Source of the DNA: Vibrio rarus
GTDB taxonomy: Bacteria > Pseudomonadota > Gammaproteobacteria > Enterobacterales > Vibrionaceae
Length of the DNA: 64,000 nucleotides
Assembly: GCF_024347075.1 (NCBI RefSeq)
Contig: NZ_AP024900.1
Location: 2,356,001 to 2,420,000, forward strand
Reading direction: 5' to 3'
Positions 1 through 9,681 of the stretch are shown piece by piece. The translations under genes were made by a program, and so were the position numbers. The notes under the pieces are model-generated. The model searched no databases. It had not been told where the DNA came from and worked only from the letters and a program-made list of their open reading frames with translations. Each line of letters opens with the position of its first letter. Position 1 is the stretch's first letter.

Positions 1-493
1 TACACAGTTTCTTATCTTCAGTATAGCGAATGGTGTCGCCAGGCAAACCAATCACTCGTTTAATATAGTCAATGCTTGGTTGAGGCGGGTATTTAAATAC
101 CGCAACATCACCACGCTTAGGCTTACCGGTTTCCACTAGTTGAGTGCGCCATACAGGGTCTTTTAAACCGTAAGAGAATTTCTCAACTACGATAAAATCA
201 CCCACCAATAGAGTTGGCATCATAGAGCCTGATGGGATCTGAAAGGGTTCATAAATAAATGAACGTAAGATCAACACAAAGGCAATAACAGGGAAGATAG
301 AGACACTATTTTCAACCCACCAAGGCTGATTGGCTACTTTTTCTTTAGTTTTCTCATCTAAACCGGTTGTTTGAGCTTCAACTTCAGCAACCTTAGCTTC
401 TCTTTTCTTTGCCCAAACGAGCTTTTCCAAAGCGTAGACAATACCAGTAACCAAAGTCACTAAGACTAAGATCAGCGAAAACGTATTAGCCAT
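1..493 (-). CDS. lepB: Signal peptidase I, C-terminus beyond left edge
   Basis: Leader peptidase that cleaves signal peptides from exported proteins at the periplasmic face of the inner membrane. The reading frame starts with ATG at 493 and runs open through the left edge, so about 164 N-terminal residues are visible. An N-terminal hydrophobic segment is followed by a charged cytoplasmic loop and a second membrane segment. The catalytic serine motif IPSGSMMPTL and the lysine motif KRVIGLPGD are both inside the window. It lies 95 bases downstream of lepA on the same strand, the usual lepA-lepB operon order. The family identification is secure; the C-terminal part cannot be judged here. Confidence 0.96.
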   Translation of the reverse strand, partial: MANTFSLILVLVTLVTGIVYALEKLVWAKKREAKVAEVEAQTTGLDEKTKEKVANQPWWVENSVSIFPVIAFVLILRSFIYEPFQIPSGSMMPTLLVGDFIVVEKFSYGLKDPVWRTQLVETGKPKRGDVAVFKYPPQPSIDYIKRVIGLPGDTIRYTEDKKLC

Positions 494-588
494 TGAAATC
501 CCTTAAATTCATTTGTTTCTAAAACACGAAAGTGAAAGAGCCATTAACCCTTTCACTTTTATCATTGTTATCTAATCATTATTAATGA

Positions 589-2382
589 TTAATCTTTACC
601 TACATGCAAAATCGCTAAGAAGGCTTCTTGCGGAAGCTCAACATTACCAATTTGTTTCATGCGTTTTTTACCTTCTTTCTGTTTCTTCAACAGTTTTTTC
701 TTACGGCTTACATCACCACCGTAACATTTCGCGATTACGTTTTTACGTAATTGCTTAACGGTAGAGCGAGCAATAATATGGTTACCGATGGCGGCTTGAA
801 TGGCAATATCGAACATTTGACGAGGGATAAACTCCTTCATCTTCTCAACCAATAAGCGACCACGATTTTGCGAGTTATCTTTATGAGTGATAATCGCCAA
901 TGCATCTACTGTATCACCATTAAGTAATACGTCTACACGTACCATGCTTGAGGCTTCATAACGGTGGAAGTTGTAATCAAGTGATGCATAACCACGAGAG
1001 GTCGATTTTAGACGGTCGAAGAAGTCTAATACCACTTCTGCCATTGGCAAGTCATAGGTTAGAGCAACTTGGTTGCCGTGATAAACCATATCCACCTGAA
1101 TACCACGCTTCTCAACACAAAGGGTAATCACATTACCCAAGTAGTCTGATGGCACTAGGATATTACAACGAGCAATTGGCTCACGTATTTCTTCTAAATC
1201 GTTAACAGCAGGTAGCTTGGCAGGGCTATCCACATACAGCACGTCACCATTGGTTTTTTCGACTTCATACACCACTGTTGGCGCGGTAGTGATCAGGTCT
1301 AAGTCGTATTCACGCTCTAAACGTTCTTGGATAACTTCCATGTGAAGCATACCCAAGAAACCACAGCGGAAACCAAAGCCGAGTGCAGCTGAGCTTTCTG
1401 GCTCATAAAATAGTGAGGCATCATTTAGGCTTAGTTTACCCAATGCATCACGGAAGTTTTCATAATCATCAGAAGATACCGGGAATAAACCCGCGTATAC
1501 CTGTGGTTTTACTTTTTGGAAACCCGGCAAAGCAATATCACTACCGCCTTTAGCATGAGTTAATGTATCGCCTACCGGGGCCCCTAGGATATCTTTGATA
1601 CCACACACAACCCAGCCTACTTCGCCCGTATTTAGCTCAGTCGTATCAATTTGTTTAGGAGTAAAGATACCTAAACGATCCACACCCCATACTTGGCCGG
1701 TGGTCATGACTTTGATTTTGTCATTCTTCTTGATACTGCCGTTTTTAATACGTACCAGAGACACAACACCAAGGTAGTTATCAAACCATGAGTCGATGAT
1801 GAGCGCTTGTAGCGGACCATCTGGATCGCCCTCTGGAGCTGGAATTTCTTTTACAATTTCTTCAAGTACTTCATCGACACCTAAGCCCGTTTTTGCCGAG
1901 CAACGAACCGCTTCCATTGCATCAATGCCAACGATCTCTTCGATTTCTTCAGATACACGCTCAGGATCCGCAGCAGGTAGGTCAATCTTATTTAAGATTG
2001 GCACAACCTCTAAGTCCATCTCGATTGCGGTATAACAGTTAGCCAGTGTTTGTGCTTCAACCCCTTGACCGGCATCGACAACCAACAATGCACCTTCACA
2101 GGCGGCTAAAGAGCGCGATACTTCATAAGAGAAATCAACGTGTCCTGGGGTATCGATAAAGTTGAGCTGATATGTTTCCCCATCCTTTGCTTTGTAGTCT
2201 AAGGTCACACTTTGAGATTTAATCGTGATACCACGCTCTCTTTCAAGATCCATAGAATCAAGGACTTGCGCTTCCATCTCGCGATCGCTCAGGCCTCCAC
2301 AAACTTGTATCAAACGATCTGATAAGGTGGATTTACCGTGGTCAATATGGGCGATTATCGAAAAGTTACGAATGTTCTTCAT
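589..2382 (-). CDS. lepA: Elongation factor 4 (LepA), back-translocating GTPase
   Basis: Ribosome-associated translational GTPase of 597 residues, close to the usual 599. The N-terminus carries the P-loop AHIDHGKST, a DTPGHVDF G3 motif and the NKIDLP G4 motif, followed by EF-G-like domains and the LepA-specific C-terminal domain ending in a lysine-rich stretch ([17 protein letters not shown]). It sits between the rse genes and lepB, all on the minus strand. The ATG at 2382 directly opens the conserved [16 protein letters not shown] start, so this start is well supported. Confidence 0.98.
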   Translation of the reverse strand: MKNIRNFSIIAHIDHGKSTLSDRLIQVCGGLSDREMEAQVLDSMDLERERGITIKSQSVTLDYKAKDGETYQLNFIDTPGHVDFSYEVSRSLAACEGALLVVDAGQGVEAQTLANCYTAIEMDLEVVPILNKIDLPAADPERVSEEIEEIVGIDAMEAVRCSAKTGLGVDEVLEEIVKEIPAPEGDPDGPLQALIIDSWFDNYLGVVSLVRIKNGSIKKNDKIKVMTTGQVWGVDRLGIFTPKQIDTTELNTGEVGWVVCGIKDILGAPVGDTLTHAKGGSDIALPGFQKVKPQVYAGLFPVSSDDYENFRDALGKLSLNDASLFYEPESSAALGFGFRCGFLGMLHMEVIQERLEREYDLDLITTAPTVVYEVEKTNGDVLYVDSPAKLPAVNDLEEIREPIARCNILVPSDYLGNVITLCVEKRGIQVDMVYHGNQVALTYDLPMAEVVLDFFDRLKSTSRGYASLDYNFHRYEASSMVRVDVLLNGDTVDALAIITHKDNSQNRGRLLVEKMKEFIPRQMFDIAIQAAIGNHIIARSTVKQLRKNVIAKCYGGDVSRKKKLLKKQKEGKKRMKQIGNVELPQEAFLAILHVGKD

Positions 2383-2491
2383 AGTTAGGTGTGGTTAGAC
2401 TCATACAAAATTGAAAGGGAAAATGATGTTTTTATCATCATTTTTGCTCAGGTTGGGCGATTCTACCGAATTTCAGCGCTTGTCGCTATCT

Positions 2492-2986
2492 TCATTTTAC
2501 TTCTAGTGGTTGCCCTAACGTACGAATCAAGGTGACTTGCTGCTCTGCTTGATGGTTTGTGTGGTTTAATTTGGCTTTTACTAGCATGCCACTTAGCACT
2601 GCAAATCCGATACCAAACACAATACTCACCCATTCCTGGCCATTGAATATGGCGTCCGATATTTCGGCACCAACCAAGGCACCGAGGAATAAAAACAGCA
2701 GAGGAATTAAATAGACTAACGCGGCAGCGGCAAGGAGCGCTTTTTCTGGTAGACCTATCTCTATGATATCCCCTACCTGTACTTTAACCTTGCTGGTCAG
2801 TGTCCAAGCGTGCTGTTTATTACCAATGGCCTTGCTCACTTGTCCTGTAGCACAGCTGGATTTAGACGCGCACCCCTTACAGCTGGTCTGTTGCTCACAG
2901 GTTAACTCCACTTTAAATACTGTTTCGTCTGAATCTGAGGATGGCAACTCAGTTACCCTCGTCACCAGAGCCAATGCACTCATCAT
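2492..2986 (-). CDS. rseC: SoxR-reducing / sigma-E regulatory protein RseC
   Basis: Inner-membrane protein of the RseC/MucC family, 164 residues. An N-terminal cysteine cluster (C-x5-C-x2-C-x5-C, around residues 30-46) suggests metal or Fe-S binding, and two adjacent hydrophobic segments follow at about residues 83-105 and 115-135. It is the last gene of the rpoE-rseA-rseB-rseC operon, and its start overlaps the stop of rseB by four bases (ATGA). Two consecutive ATG codons (2986 and 2983) are possible starts. In E. coli RseC is linked both to modest control of sigma-E and to reduction of SoxR. The role here is inferred from family and operon. Confidence 0.95.
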   Translation of the reverse strand: MMSALALVTRVTELPSSDSDETVFKVELTCEQQTSCKGCASKSSCATGQVSKAIGNKQHAWTLTSKVKVQVGDIIEIGLPEKALLAAAALVYLIPLLFLFLGALVGAEISDAIFNGQEWVSIVFGIGFAVLSGMLVKAKLNHTNHQAEQQVTLIRTLGQPLEVK

Positions 2987-3945
2987 TGTTTAACTACCTG
3001 ATGAAAAGTAACGGATTGTAAAATACGCTGTGCGGTACTGGGAGGAATATCTCCAACAACAATGATTTCATGATGATTAACCACGGCACTTTGCAAGGTC
3101 AATCTACCCTGCCTAACCAGTTGACGTTTTAAAGATAACTCGTCTTCTGGAGCAACATAAATAGAAAACTGAAATAAACCATCTGAATAAATTTGGCTCT
3201 CAACAATACGATTAGAGCCTAACAAGGGATGACTTTGCATTTTTTGACTGACAAAGCCTTGCGGCATCCAACTTGCACTCCAGGAAATTTCATCGACACT
3301 CCCATCGGGTAATGTCACCACATCGGGTAGGTGGGCTTTTTCCAGCCCTTTCATTATAGGAATGAGATGATCGGTTATGGAGTATGAAACGGTTCGGTAC
3401 TGCTCTAATATTTCGCCATTACGGTCCATTAAATCGGCACGTAGCGGCAATGCGGTTTGTTCGTCAATCCATACGATATAGGAGTAGCGTTGCCCGTCTT
3501 TTGGCACCACTCTCACCACTTCAGTGGCTGAACCGGCTTCTCGCGCTCGACCTACTTTTACAAAGTCATAATAATCTTTGATTTTTTCGGGAGACACGTC
3601 CAGCATCGGCATTAACGGAGCCACCATTTTATCTGATGCAATGGTAAATGGGTCGATTCCAGGCTCAATATAGCTGATTTCATTACCGCGACGAATCACC
3701 TCTCTTACCGGGCCACTCAAATACATGAGTTGCGCAAACTGCGTGTCATTATCACTCGCTTGACGGTACACCAGAGGTTCAATACTACTCTTACGAATAA
3801 GTACATAGGACATCTCATAATTAAGCGTGTCACTGGCTACACTCATTTTATGCAGCAGAGCTTCAGCAGGGCTGGTATCAGCTAACGCTATCGGAGAGGT
3901 CGCTAAGCTGAGCAGCGTACATACGCTGGCCAGAAATTTCTTCAT
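2983..3945 (-). CDS. rseB: Periplasmic sigma-E regulator RseB
   Basis: Periplasmic negative regulator that binds the RseA periplasmic domain and protects it from DegS until mislocalised LPS or lipoproteins titrate it away. The 320-residue protein opens with a signal peptide (MKKFLASVCTLLSLATSPIA, cut near ALA-DT) followed by the MucB/RseB lipoprotein-like fold and C-terminal domain. It overlaps the end of rseA by four bases and the start of rseC by four bases, which indicates translational coupling in the sigma-E operon. Confidence 0.96.
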   Translation of the reverse strand: MKKFLASVCTLLSLATSPIALADTSPAEALLHKMSVASDTLNYEMSYVLIRKSSIEPLVYRQASDNDTQFAQLMYLSGPVREVIRRGNEISYIEPGIDPFTIASDKMVAPLMPMLDVSPEKIKDYYDFVKVGRAREAGSATEVVRVVPKDGQRYSYIVWIDEQTALPLRADLMDRNGEILEQYRTVSYSITDHLIPIMKGLEKAHLPDVVTLPDGSVDEISWSASWMPQGFVSQKMQSHPLLGSNRIVESQIYSDGLFQFSIYVAPEDELSLKRQLVRQGRLTLQSAVVNHHEIIVVGDIPPSTAQRILQSVTFHQVVKQ

Positions 3946-4553
3946 TTTACGTCCGTTTCTACATCAATATTGGCTTCGCTATGGTTCAAACGAAGTTGCA
4001 ACTCATAATCTTGTAAGACCGTATTAATCCGTTGACGTTGCTCTGCCATCTGCTCACTTTGCGGTGAGTTAGATAGGGACTTAGCTCGTACTGAATCACG
4101 CGTTAAGCTTACAGGTTCGACGCTACCGGCCATGGGAATTGTCTGTAGTACAGGAAGCGTTTCTGTCGCAGAAGCCCCATCACCATCGGTACTGCCACCG
4201 TATTGTTGCACACTTAAAATGACCACAAAAGATACACAAGCAGCAACCGCTACTTGGCCAAACTGGGTTAGCCATTGAGGAAGCGCTTTTTTGGCTTGTT
4301 GCTGTGAAGGTTGCGCTTGTAAAATAGGTTCTACATTAGCGCGATGAACCGGCTCATCTTCAAGAGCCAAAGCCACTCGACTTGCAATATCCCAGTCAGT
4401 ATTTTCTGGGGCATCACCTCGCATGACGTCACCAATTAAATGGTAGTTTTGCCATGTTTTCTGAGCATCTTTATTACCTTCAATGTCCGAAAGTACGCTC
4501 AAGTCTACCGACTCACTATCCATCAACGCTGATATTTTCTCTTTGTTAGACAT
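3942..4553 (-). CDS. rseA: Anti-sigma-E factor RseA
   Basis: Single-pass inner-membrane anti-sigma factor. The cytoplasmic N-terminus (MSNKEKISALMDSESVD) binds RpoE, a hydrophobic span near residue 100 (VAVAACVSFVVILSV) crosses the membrane, and the periplasmic tail binds RseB and is cut by DegS. The ATG at 4553 is preferred because it gives the family's MxKEKLSALMD-type start and is preceded by GGTGAAAG. An in-frame ATG at 4565 would add only four residues. The gene lies 23 bases after rpoE and overlaps rseB by four bases. Confidence 0.96.
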   Translation of the reverse strand: MSNKEKISALMDSESVDLSVLSDIEGNKDAQKTWQNYHLIGDVMRGDAPENTDWDIASRVALALEDEPVHRANVEPILQAQPSQQQAKKALPQWLTQFGQVAVAACVSFVVILSVQQYGGSTDGDGASATETLPVLQTIPMAGSVEPVSLTRDSVRAKSLSNSPQSEQMAEQRQRINTVLQDYELQLRLNHSEANIDVETDVK

Positions 4554-4576
4554 TACTTTCACCATTGTAATTGCTT

Positions 4577-5155
4577 CTAACGCTGAAGGAGCGGTTGCAT
4601 TTTTTTCTCTACCGCTTCTCGAGCTCTAAATATTCGCGAACGAACTGTGCCCACAGGACATTCCATAACCGCTGCTATTTCTTCATAACTTAAGCCATCG
4701 AGTTCTCGCAAAGTCATCGCTGTTTTTAAATCTTCAGGTAACGCTTCAATTGCATCAAACACAACCTCTTTCAATTCATTGGACAACGTTAAGTTTTCTG
4801 GGTTCGATATTTCTTTTAACGCATTCCCAGTTTCTATATATTCAGCATCTTCTGCATCAATATCGTTGGCAGGTGGTCTACGTCCTAAAGCGACGAGATG
4901 ATTTTTTGCCGTATTGACCGCAATACGATAAAGCCAAGTATAAAATGCACTCTCTCCCCTAAAGTTAGGGATAGCTCGGTACGCCTTAATAAAGGTCTCT
5001 TGAGCAACATCAGCAACATCACTGTGGTTGTTCACGTATCGAGAAATCAAGTTACACACTTTATTCTGGTACTTTACTACCAAAAGGTTAAAGGCTTGCT
5101 TATCTCCATTTTGAATGCGATCAATTAGTACCTGATCGGTCAACTGCTCGTTCAT
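4577..5155 (-). CDS. rpoE: RNA polymerase sigma factor RpoE (sigma-E)
   Basis: ECF sigma factor of 192 residues for the envelope-stress response. Region 2 (DVAQETFIKAYRAIPNFRGESAFYTWLYRIAVNTAKN, residues about 48-84) and region 4 (LRELDGLSYEEIAAVMECPVGTVRSRIFRAREAV, about 150-185) are complete. It is the first gene of the rpoE-rseABC operon and is transcribed divergently from nadB across a 420-base spacer. A candidate sigma-E-type promoter upstream suggests autoregulation. Confidence 0.98.
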   Translation of the reverse strand: MNEQLTDQVLIDRIQNGDKQAFNLLVVKYQNKVCNLISRYVNNHSDVADVAQETFIKAYRAIPNFRGESAFYTWLYRIAVNTAKNHLVALGRRPPANDIDAEDAEYIETGNALKEISNPENLTLSNELKEVVFDAIEALPEDLKTAMTLRELDGLSYEEIAAVMECPVGTVRSRIFRAREAVEKKMQPLLQR

Positions 5156-5575
5156 TCGAGCTTTTACTCCTATATTCAGCTCCCATCTTCTCAGATATGA
5201 GTTTTATCACTGCATAATGTATATTGACACTTGCAACTACTAGAGCACTATTGTGACTCACTCGGGATAGAAAAGTTCATTTTGTTTACAATTTTTGCAA
5301 AACTTAGTCCAAAATGTGATGTACTAGAGGGGAAGTACAGTTTTGCATAGTTAGATTTTAGGTCTCTATGTTCTCAATTAAAACGAACTTCAGTCAAAGA
5401 TTACAACTCTTGATATAGCGCATAGTTTTGCACGACAACTAGTAGTCGAATAGTAGCACCCAAGCTCTTCACAGAGTTAAGAATACGTCAAAAACCATAA
5501 ATATAATATGTGTTCCAATTTAGGGTTAATTGTTGCTCTTAGCGAGCAACGGACAAAATAGGATATAAGGTTCCA
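5156..5575. other. rpoE/nadB divergent intergenic region
   Basis: 420 bases without a supported gene. It must hold the promoters of rpoE (leftward) and nadB (rightward). Besides the sigma-E-like element listed separately, nothing else can be assigned: it is AT-rich, with no terminator hairpin or riboswitch that I can see. Confidence 0.7.
5252..5279 (-). promoter_or_regulatory. Candidate sigma-E-dependent promoter of rpoE
   Basis: On the minus strand, TGAACTT (5279-5273) is followed after 15 bases by GTCACA (5257-5252). This resembles the sigma-E consensus GGAACTT-N15/16-GTCAAA with one mismatch in each half. It points towards rpoE, about 100 bases from its start codon, as expected for sigma-E autoregulation. 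Pattern match only. Confidence 0.5.
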
Positions 5576-7204
5576 ATGAATTCAATCTCTCAACATCAAT
5601 GTGATGTACTGGTCATCGGTAGCGGGGCTGCTGGACTGTCTCTAGCCCTACGTGTTGCAGAAAAATCTAAAGTTATAGTCATAAGCAAAAGCCTAAGCCG
5701 AGAAGGGGCTACTTTTTATGCTCAAGGTGGTATTGCGGCAGTATTTGACGAATCGGACACTGTTGAGTCTCATGTGGATGACACCCTCATTGCTGGTGCC
5801 GGGTTATGTGAAAAAGATAAAGTTCAGTTTATCGCTGAAAATGCAAAAAAATGCGTGCAATGGCTTATCGATGGCGGTGTGCCATTTGATCAGGAAAAGT
5901 CGGGGGATGACAATCAACCACGCTATCACCTAACGCGTGAAGGGGGCCACAGCCACCGACGCATTTTGCATGCCGCTGATGCTACAGGCATGGCAATGCA
6001 AACCTCTCTACAAGAAAACGTACTCAACCACCCTAACATCACCGTCTTAGAGCGACATAACGCCGTTGATTTGATCACTGAAGATAAAATTGCAGGGGAT
6101 GCGCAAAAAGTGGTTGGTGCATACGTTTGGAATCGCGATTCTGAACATGTGGAAACGGTAGCGGCCAAATTCGTGGTGCTGGCTACCGGTGGCGCATCCA
6201 AAGTTTATCAATATACCAGTAACCCAGACGTCTCTTCTGGTGATGGTATAGCAATGGCATGGCGTGCGGGTTGCCGAGTGGCGAACCTTGAGTTCAACCA
6301 GTTTCATCCAACCTGCTTGTTTCACCCTGAAGCAAGAAACTTTTTACTAACAGAAGCTCTTCGCGGTGAAGGTGCATTCCTTCGTAGACCGGATGGCACT
6401 CGCTTTATGCCCGATTTTGATGAAAGGGAAGAGTTGGCACCTCGCGATATTGTTGCTCGTGCTATCGACTATGAAATGAAGCGTTTAGGTGCGGACTGCA
6501 TGTATTTAGACATCAGTCATAAATCGGCTGAGTTCATTACTAAGCACTTCCCGACCATTCATATGCGTCTGCAAGATCTTGGTCTCGATATGACTAAAGA
6601 GCCGATTCCTATCGTTCCTGCAGCACACTACACTTGTGGTGGTGTGATGGTAAACCCTGAGGGGCAGACGGATATTAAACAGCTATACGCTATTGGTGAG
6701 GTGAGTTACACAGGCTTACACGGTGCTAACCGTATGGCGTCCAACTCTCTACTAGAGTGTGTGGTTTATGCTTGGTCCGCAGCGAAAAGCATCTTGCAGC
6801 AGCTAGAACATGCACAAATGCCTAAAGGGCTACCCTGCTGGGATGAAAGTCAGGTTAATAACTCGGACGAAGAGGTTGTGCTACAACACAACTGGCATGA
6901 ACTTCGATTATTTATGTGGGATTACATGGGGATTGTACGCACCGATAAGCGATTAGAGCGTGCATTGCACCGTATTCAACTCCTACAACAAGAAGTGAAC
7001 GACTACTACAGTAACTTCCGAGTTTCAAATAACTTGCTGGAATTGCGTAACCTATTGCAAGTAGCCGATCTAATGGTTCGCTGTGCGATGGAACGTAAAG
7101 AAAGCCGTGGATTGCATTACACTCTCGATTATCCTGAGATGCTGGAAGAAGCGAAACCGACTATTTTGACACCAAAGCCATCCAATAGAACCTATCCTAA
7201 TTAA
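5576..7204 (+). CDS. nadB: L-aspartate oxidase
   Basis: FAD flavoenzyme that oxidises L-aspartate to iminoaspartate, the first step of de novo NAD synthesis. At 542 residues it matches the family length. The N-terminal dinucleotide motif [13 protein letters not shown] (about residues 13-25), the [10 protein letters not shown] segment, the HRILHAAD segment, the HPTC motif and the HYTCGGV motif are present, with the helical succinate-dehydrogenase-like C-terminus. ATG at 5576 is preceded by a purine-rich AGGATATAAGG stretch. It is monocistronic and ends in a strong hairpin terminator. Confidence 0.98.
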   Translation: MNSISQHQCDVLVIGSGAAGLSLALRVAEKSKVIVISKSLSREGATFYAQGGIAAVFDESDTVESHVDDTLIAGAGLCEKDKVQFIAENAKKCVQWLIDGGVPFDQEKSGDDNQPRYHLTREGGHSHRRILHAADATGMAMQTSLQENVLNHPNITVLERHNAVDLITEDKIAGDAQKVVGAYVWNRDSEHVETVAAKFVVLATGGASKVYQYTSNPDVSSGDGIAMAWRAGCRVANLEFNQFHPTCLFHPEARNFLLTEALRGEGAFLRRPDGTRFMPDFDEREELAPRDIVARAIDYEMKRLGADCMYLDISHKSAEFITKHFPTIHMRLQDLGLDMTKEPIPIVPAAHYTCGGVMVNPEGQTDIKQLYAIGEVSYTGLHGANRMASNSLLECVVYAWSAAKSILQQLEHAQMPKGLPCWDESQVNNSDEEVVLQHNWHELRLFMWDYMGIVRTDKRLERALHRIQLLQQEVNDYYSNFRVSNNLLELRNLLQVADLMVRCAMERKESRGLHYTLDYPEMLEEAKPTILTPKPSNRTYPN

Positions 7205-7210
7205 TCTAAT

Positions 7211-7240
7211 AAAAAAGGCGCCAATTCAGGCGCCTTTTTA
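7211..7240 (+). terminator. Rho-independent terminator after nadB
   Basis: GGCGCC (7217-7222), loop AATTCA and GGCGCC (7229-7234), flanked by an A-run and a T-run. The symmetry means it could also terminate minus-strand transcription from sdhE. Confidence 0.9.
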
Positions 7241-7257
7241 TGTCTGTCCGTTTGTGG

Positions 7258-7521
7258 CTACGAGCGAACCTTACTCAAATTATGAGCAACAACTTTATCT
7301 ATCATTGCCGCATGTGCAAGATTTTCGCTACGACCGTGTCCCATAATCCAAGTAAACAAATCGGGATCATCACACTCTAATAGTGATACAAAATCCTTTT
7401 TTTCTTGTTCACTTAATCCTTCGAAACACTCTTCAAAAAAAGGCATGATAACGACATCTAATTCTAACATACCACGACGGCACGCCCATTTGATGCGCGC
7501 TTTTTGCTCTGATGTGTACAT
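7258..7521 (-). CDS. sdhE: FAD assembly factor SdhE (YgfY)
   Basis: Small chaperone that promotes covalent flavinylation of succinate dehydrogenase. The conserved RGxxE motif is visible as RRGMLELD, followed by the family block IMPFFEECFEGL and LLECDDPDLFTWIMGHG. The ATG at 7521 (giving MYTSEQKARIKWACRRG, 87 residues) fits homologues best. A second ATG directly before it (7524) and an upstream TTG (7533) are alternatives, and the GGGGTGG stretch just upstream is probably the ribosome-binding site. It is divergent from ygfZ, as in E. coli. Confidence 0.93.
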   Translation of the reverse strand: MYTSEQKARIKWACRRGMLELDVVIMPFFEECFEGLSEQEKKDFVSLLECDDPDLFTWIMGHGRSENLAHAAMIDKVVAHNLSKVRS

Positions 7522-7703
7522 CATCCACCCCAAAATAATTTCATTTTATTAGCATGATTGTAACAGTCTCATACCTTTGTAACTATTAGTTCAATCACAG
7601 CTTAAAGCTTATTACTTTCAAAACTAAAACCAAGTTCAAAATTCCGCCCTTAGACATCAGTGTAAATAGTGATTACCATAGGCACAACCATTTAGCTCAA
7701 GGA

Positions 7704-8651
7704 ATGACTATGAGAGCAAAACCTTCTATTTCTATTAAACCATTTTCACTGGCATGGACAGCACTTACCGACTGGCAAGCCATCACAGCAACAGGTGAAG
7801 AGAGTAAATCTTATCTTCAAGGGCAGGTGACCTGTGATGTTGTACAACTGAACCCTTTCCACTCTACTTTAGGCGCACATTGTGATGCAAAAGGAAGAAT
7901 GTGGAGTCTGTTTCGTCTATTTCATCACCATGAAGGCTATGCGCTTTGGCAGCACAAATCGGCGATTGACACGGCCCTACAAGAAATAAAAAAATACTCC
8001 GTGTTTTCAAAAGTAGATTTAGCCATCAGTACTCAAGTAAGCATTGGTATTTTTGGTGAAGATGCGCAAGATTTCATCGACTCTATTACTGATGGAGGAG
8101 GCGATGTTCGCTGCTGTTATGCACATGGTAGTGCTATCAAAATAGACGCACAGCGTTGGTTGCTACTCATCGATGCTACGGAACAAAAAGAGCTAGAAAA
8201 AGAACTGCAAAACGCACAACAAATAGAACCCGAACTATGGGACTACTTTGATCTAATTCAAGGTATACCGCGCGTTACCGCACCCCACCAAAATAGCCAT
8301 ATCCCGCAAACATTAAATTTGCAGGCCTTATCCGGAATTAGCTTTGAAAAAGGTTGCTATACCGGTCAAGAAACCGTAGCCCGAGCCAAGTACCGAGGCA
8401 CCAATAAAAAAGTGATGCGCCTCCTACAAGGTCAAGCTATGAACAACAATACCTACACTTTTGAACGTGAAGTAGGGGAAAACTGGCGCAGCGCAGGTGA
8501 AGCAATAGCTCAATACCAAGCGCCGAATGGTGATGCCCTAGCCCTTATCGTCCTCAATAAAGACATTGAATTTGAAACCCGCTTTAAACTCTCCGGCGAT
8601 TCAGACAACTACTGGACACTAGTAGACCTCCCTTACAACCTAGAAGAATAG
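7704..8651 (+). CDS. ygfZ: Folate-binding protein YgfZ (Fe-S cluster / tRNA modification)
   Basis: Folate-dependent protein of the GcvT-like family that supports Fe-S enzymes such as MiaB. The signature KGCYTGQE, with its conserved cysteine, lies near residue 220, preceded by PQTLNLQALSGISFE. The N-terminus has the typical QGQVTCDV and HCDAKGRMWSLFRLF blocks. At 315 residues it is slightly shorter than E. coli YgfZ. ATG at 7704 follows AAGGA at the usual distance. It is divergent from sdhE. Confidence 0.95.
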   Translation: MTMRAKPSISIKPFSLAWTALTDWQAITATGEESKSYLQGQVTCDVVQLNPFHSTLGAHCDAKGRMWSLFRLFHHHEGYALWQHKSAIDTALQEIKKYSVFSKVDLAISTQVSIGIFGEDAQDFIDSITDGGGDVRCCYAHGSAIKIDAQRWLLLIDATEQKELEKELQNAQQIEPELWDYFDLIQGIPRVTAPHQNSHIPQTLNLQALSGISFEKGCYTGQETVARAKYRGTNKKVMRLLQGQAMNNNTYTFEREVGENWRSAGEAIAQYQAPNGDALALIVLNKDIEFETRFKLSGDSDNYWTLVDLPYNLEE

Positions 8652-9217
8652 TCACCACCAAAGGGGGGTACTCCCCCTTTATCATGACACCCATCCTTTT
8701 TATTTAGACACCCATTGTTAAACACCTTATCAAGATATCCAAACTAACGAGAACTTATGGAAACTTATCGTGAACTTATCCGAAACTTATCGCGACACCC
8801 ATAAGAAATTATCGAAACTTATCGCGACACCCAGAGTTCTTATCCCACGGATAAAGCATCAAGGATAAGCATGGAAGGATAACCATAGACATCCATAAAA
8901 GATAAGCATGGACATCCATCATAAATGTTTCCATCAGATGTTTTTTTACACCTAGTTACATTCCCACTTTTGATCCGTTAGAACTTTTACTACTAAGCCA
9001 CGGTCTATATAAATACTGGTGATACAGAAGATTGCAATTTAGCACTAAACCCTACACTGCCATGCACAAGCATCATTAATAACTATGTCAAATTGCAAAC
9101 ACAGTTAAAAACATCAAAATAAATACATGTTCTGTTTATTAATCCAGTTACATCACAATTTTATGGAAAGAAATGACCTATAGTAAGCCTGCCATGGAGG
9201 CTAGATAATAATTAGAA
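8652..9217. other. Repeat-rich spacer between ygfZ and the small gene at 9.2 kb
   Basis: About 566 bases without a supported gene. The left half (8686-8919) is filled with GACACCCA-type and AACTTATC-type repeats, annotated separately. The right half is AT-rich and featureless to me. In the E. coli arrangement the neighbouring genes sit without this insert, so the stretch looks like part of the transposase-associated accessory segment that continues to 10990. Confidence 0.6.
8686..8919. repeat. Upstream field of GACACCCA/GACATCCA repeats
   Basis: GACACCCA occurs at 8686, 8707, 8794 and 8826, and the variant GACATCCAT at 8888 and 8911, all in the same orientation. Two of them lie in a perfect 20-base direct repeat (8782-8801 and 8814-8833, 32-base period) built of GAAACTTATCG plus the motif. 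Additional AACTTATC units occur between 8751 and 8820. The reverse complement, GGGTGTC, recurs on the other side of the transposase gene. Confidence 0.75.
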
Positions 9218-9235
9218 ATGAAAAAGGTATCAGAA

Positions 9236-9442
9236 ATGAGACTGTTCAAACGTTATATTCCTAGCATGATCGCAAAGCACGTAAGTAGACTATTCAAGGG
9301 ACGAATTTATATTTATGGTGTGGGTAAGTTTGAGTTTGATAACGGGAAGCTAATCCTCCCTAATCACGCTGAAGAACGTCACTACAAAGCAGTAAACGAA
9401 GTGAACGTTGAAGTGAAAAGGCTCCGAGATTGCTACATATAG
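9236..9442 (+). CDS. Small conserved-looking protein of unknown function
   Basis: Unrecognised basic protein of 68 residues if translation starts at the ATG at 9236 (MRLFKRYIPSMIAKHV). That start has AAAGG 8 bases upstream. An in-frame ATG at 9218 would add six residues but its nearest GGAGG is 17 bases away. The sequence has an amphipathic basic N-terminus, then a compact region (GRIYIYGVGKFEFDNGKLILP) suggesting beta strands, and a charged helix. It has no signal peptide or membrane span. A good terminator follows at once, which supports a real monocistronic gene. No function can be assigned. Confidence 0.65.
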   Translation: MRLFKRYIPSMIAKHVSRLFKGRIYIYGVGKFEFDNGKLILPNHAEERHYKAVNEVNVEVKRLRDCYI

Positions 9443-9450
9443 TTGGCTAA

Positions 9451-9477
9451 AAAAAAGGAGGCTTTGCCTCCTTTTTG
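9451..9477 (+). terminator. Terminator after the small gene
   Basis: GGAGGC (9457-9462), loop TTT, GCCTCC (9466-9471) with A-run before and T5 after. Confidence 0.88.
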
Positions 9478-9681
9478 TTCATTTATGAATACTTATTCTA
9501 AGCGCTATTAATGACTCTTCATTACCCTTCCCCTACTATTACAACTACCGTATAAACGACCTACCAACTAGGCAGTTATCTTACTATCTAAGCTATTGCT
9601 AACTAAGCCACCCATTTATAATGAGCAAGACTCAATATCATTGACTAAACTAATATACGTTTATTGAAGTGGAGCAAAAGT

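Noticed and set aside
8751..8833. CRISPR array in the GAAACTTATCG repeats
   Set aside because: Only two exact 20-base copies with 12 bases between them, other units degenerate, no regular spacers and no cas genes.
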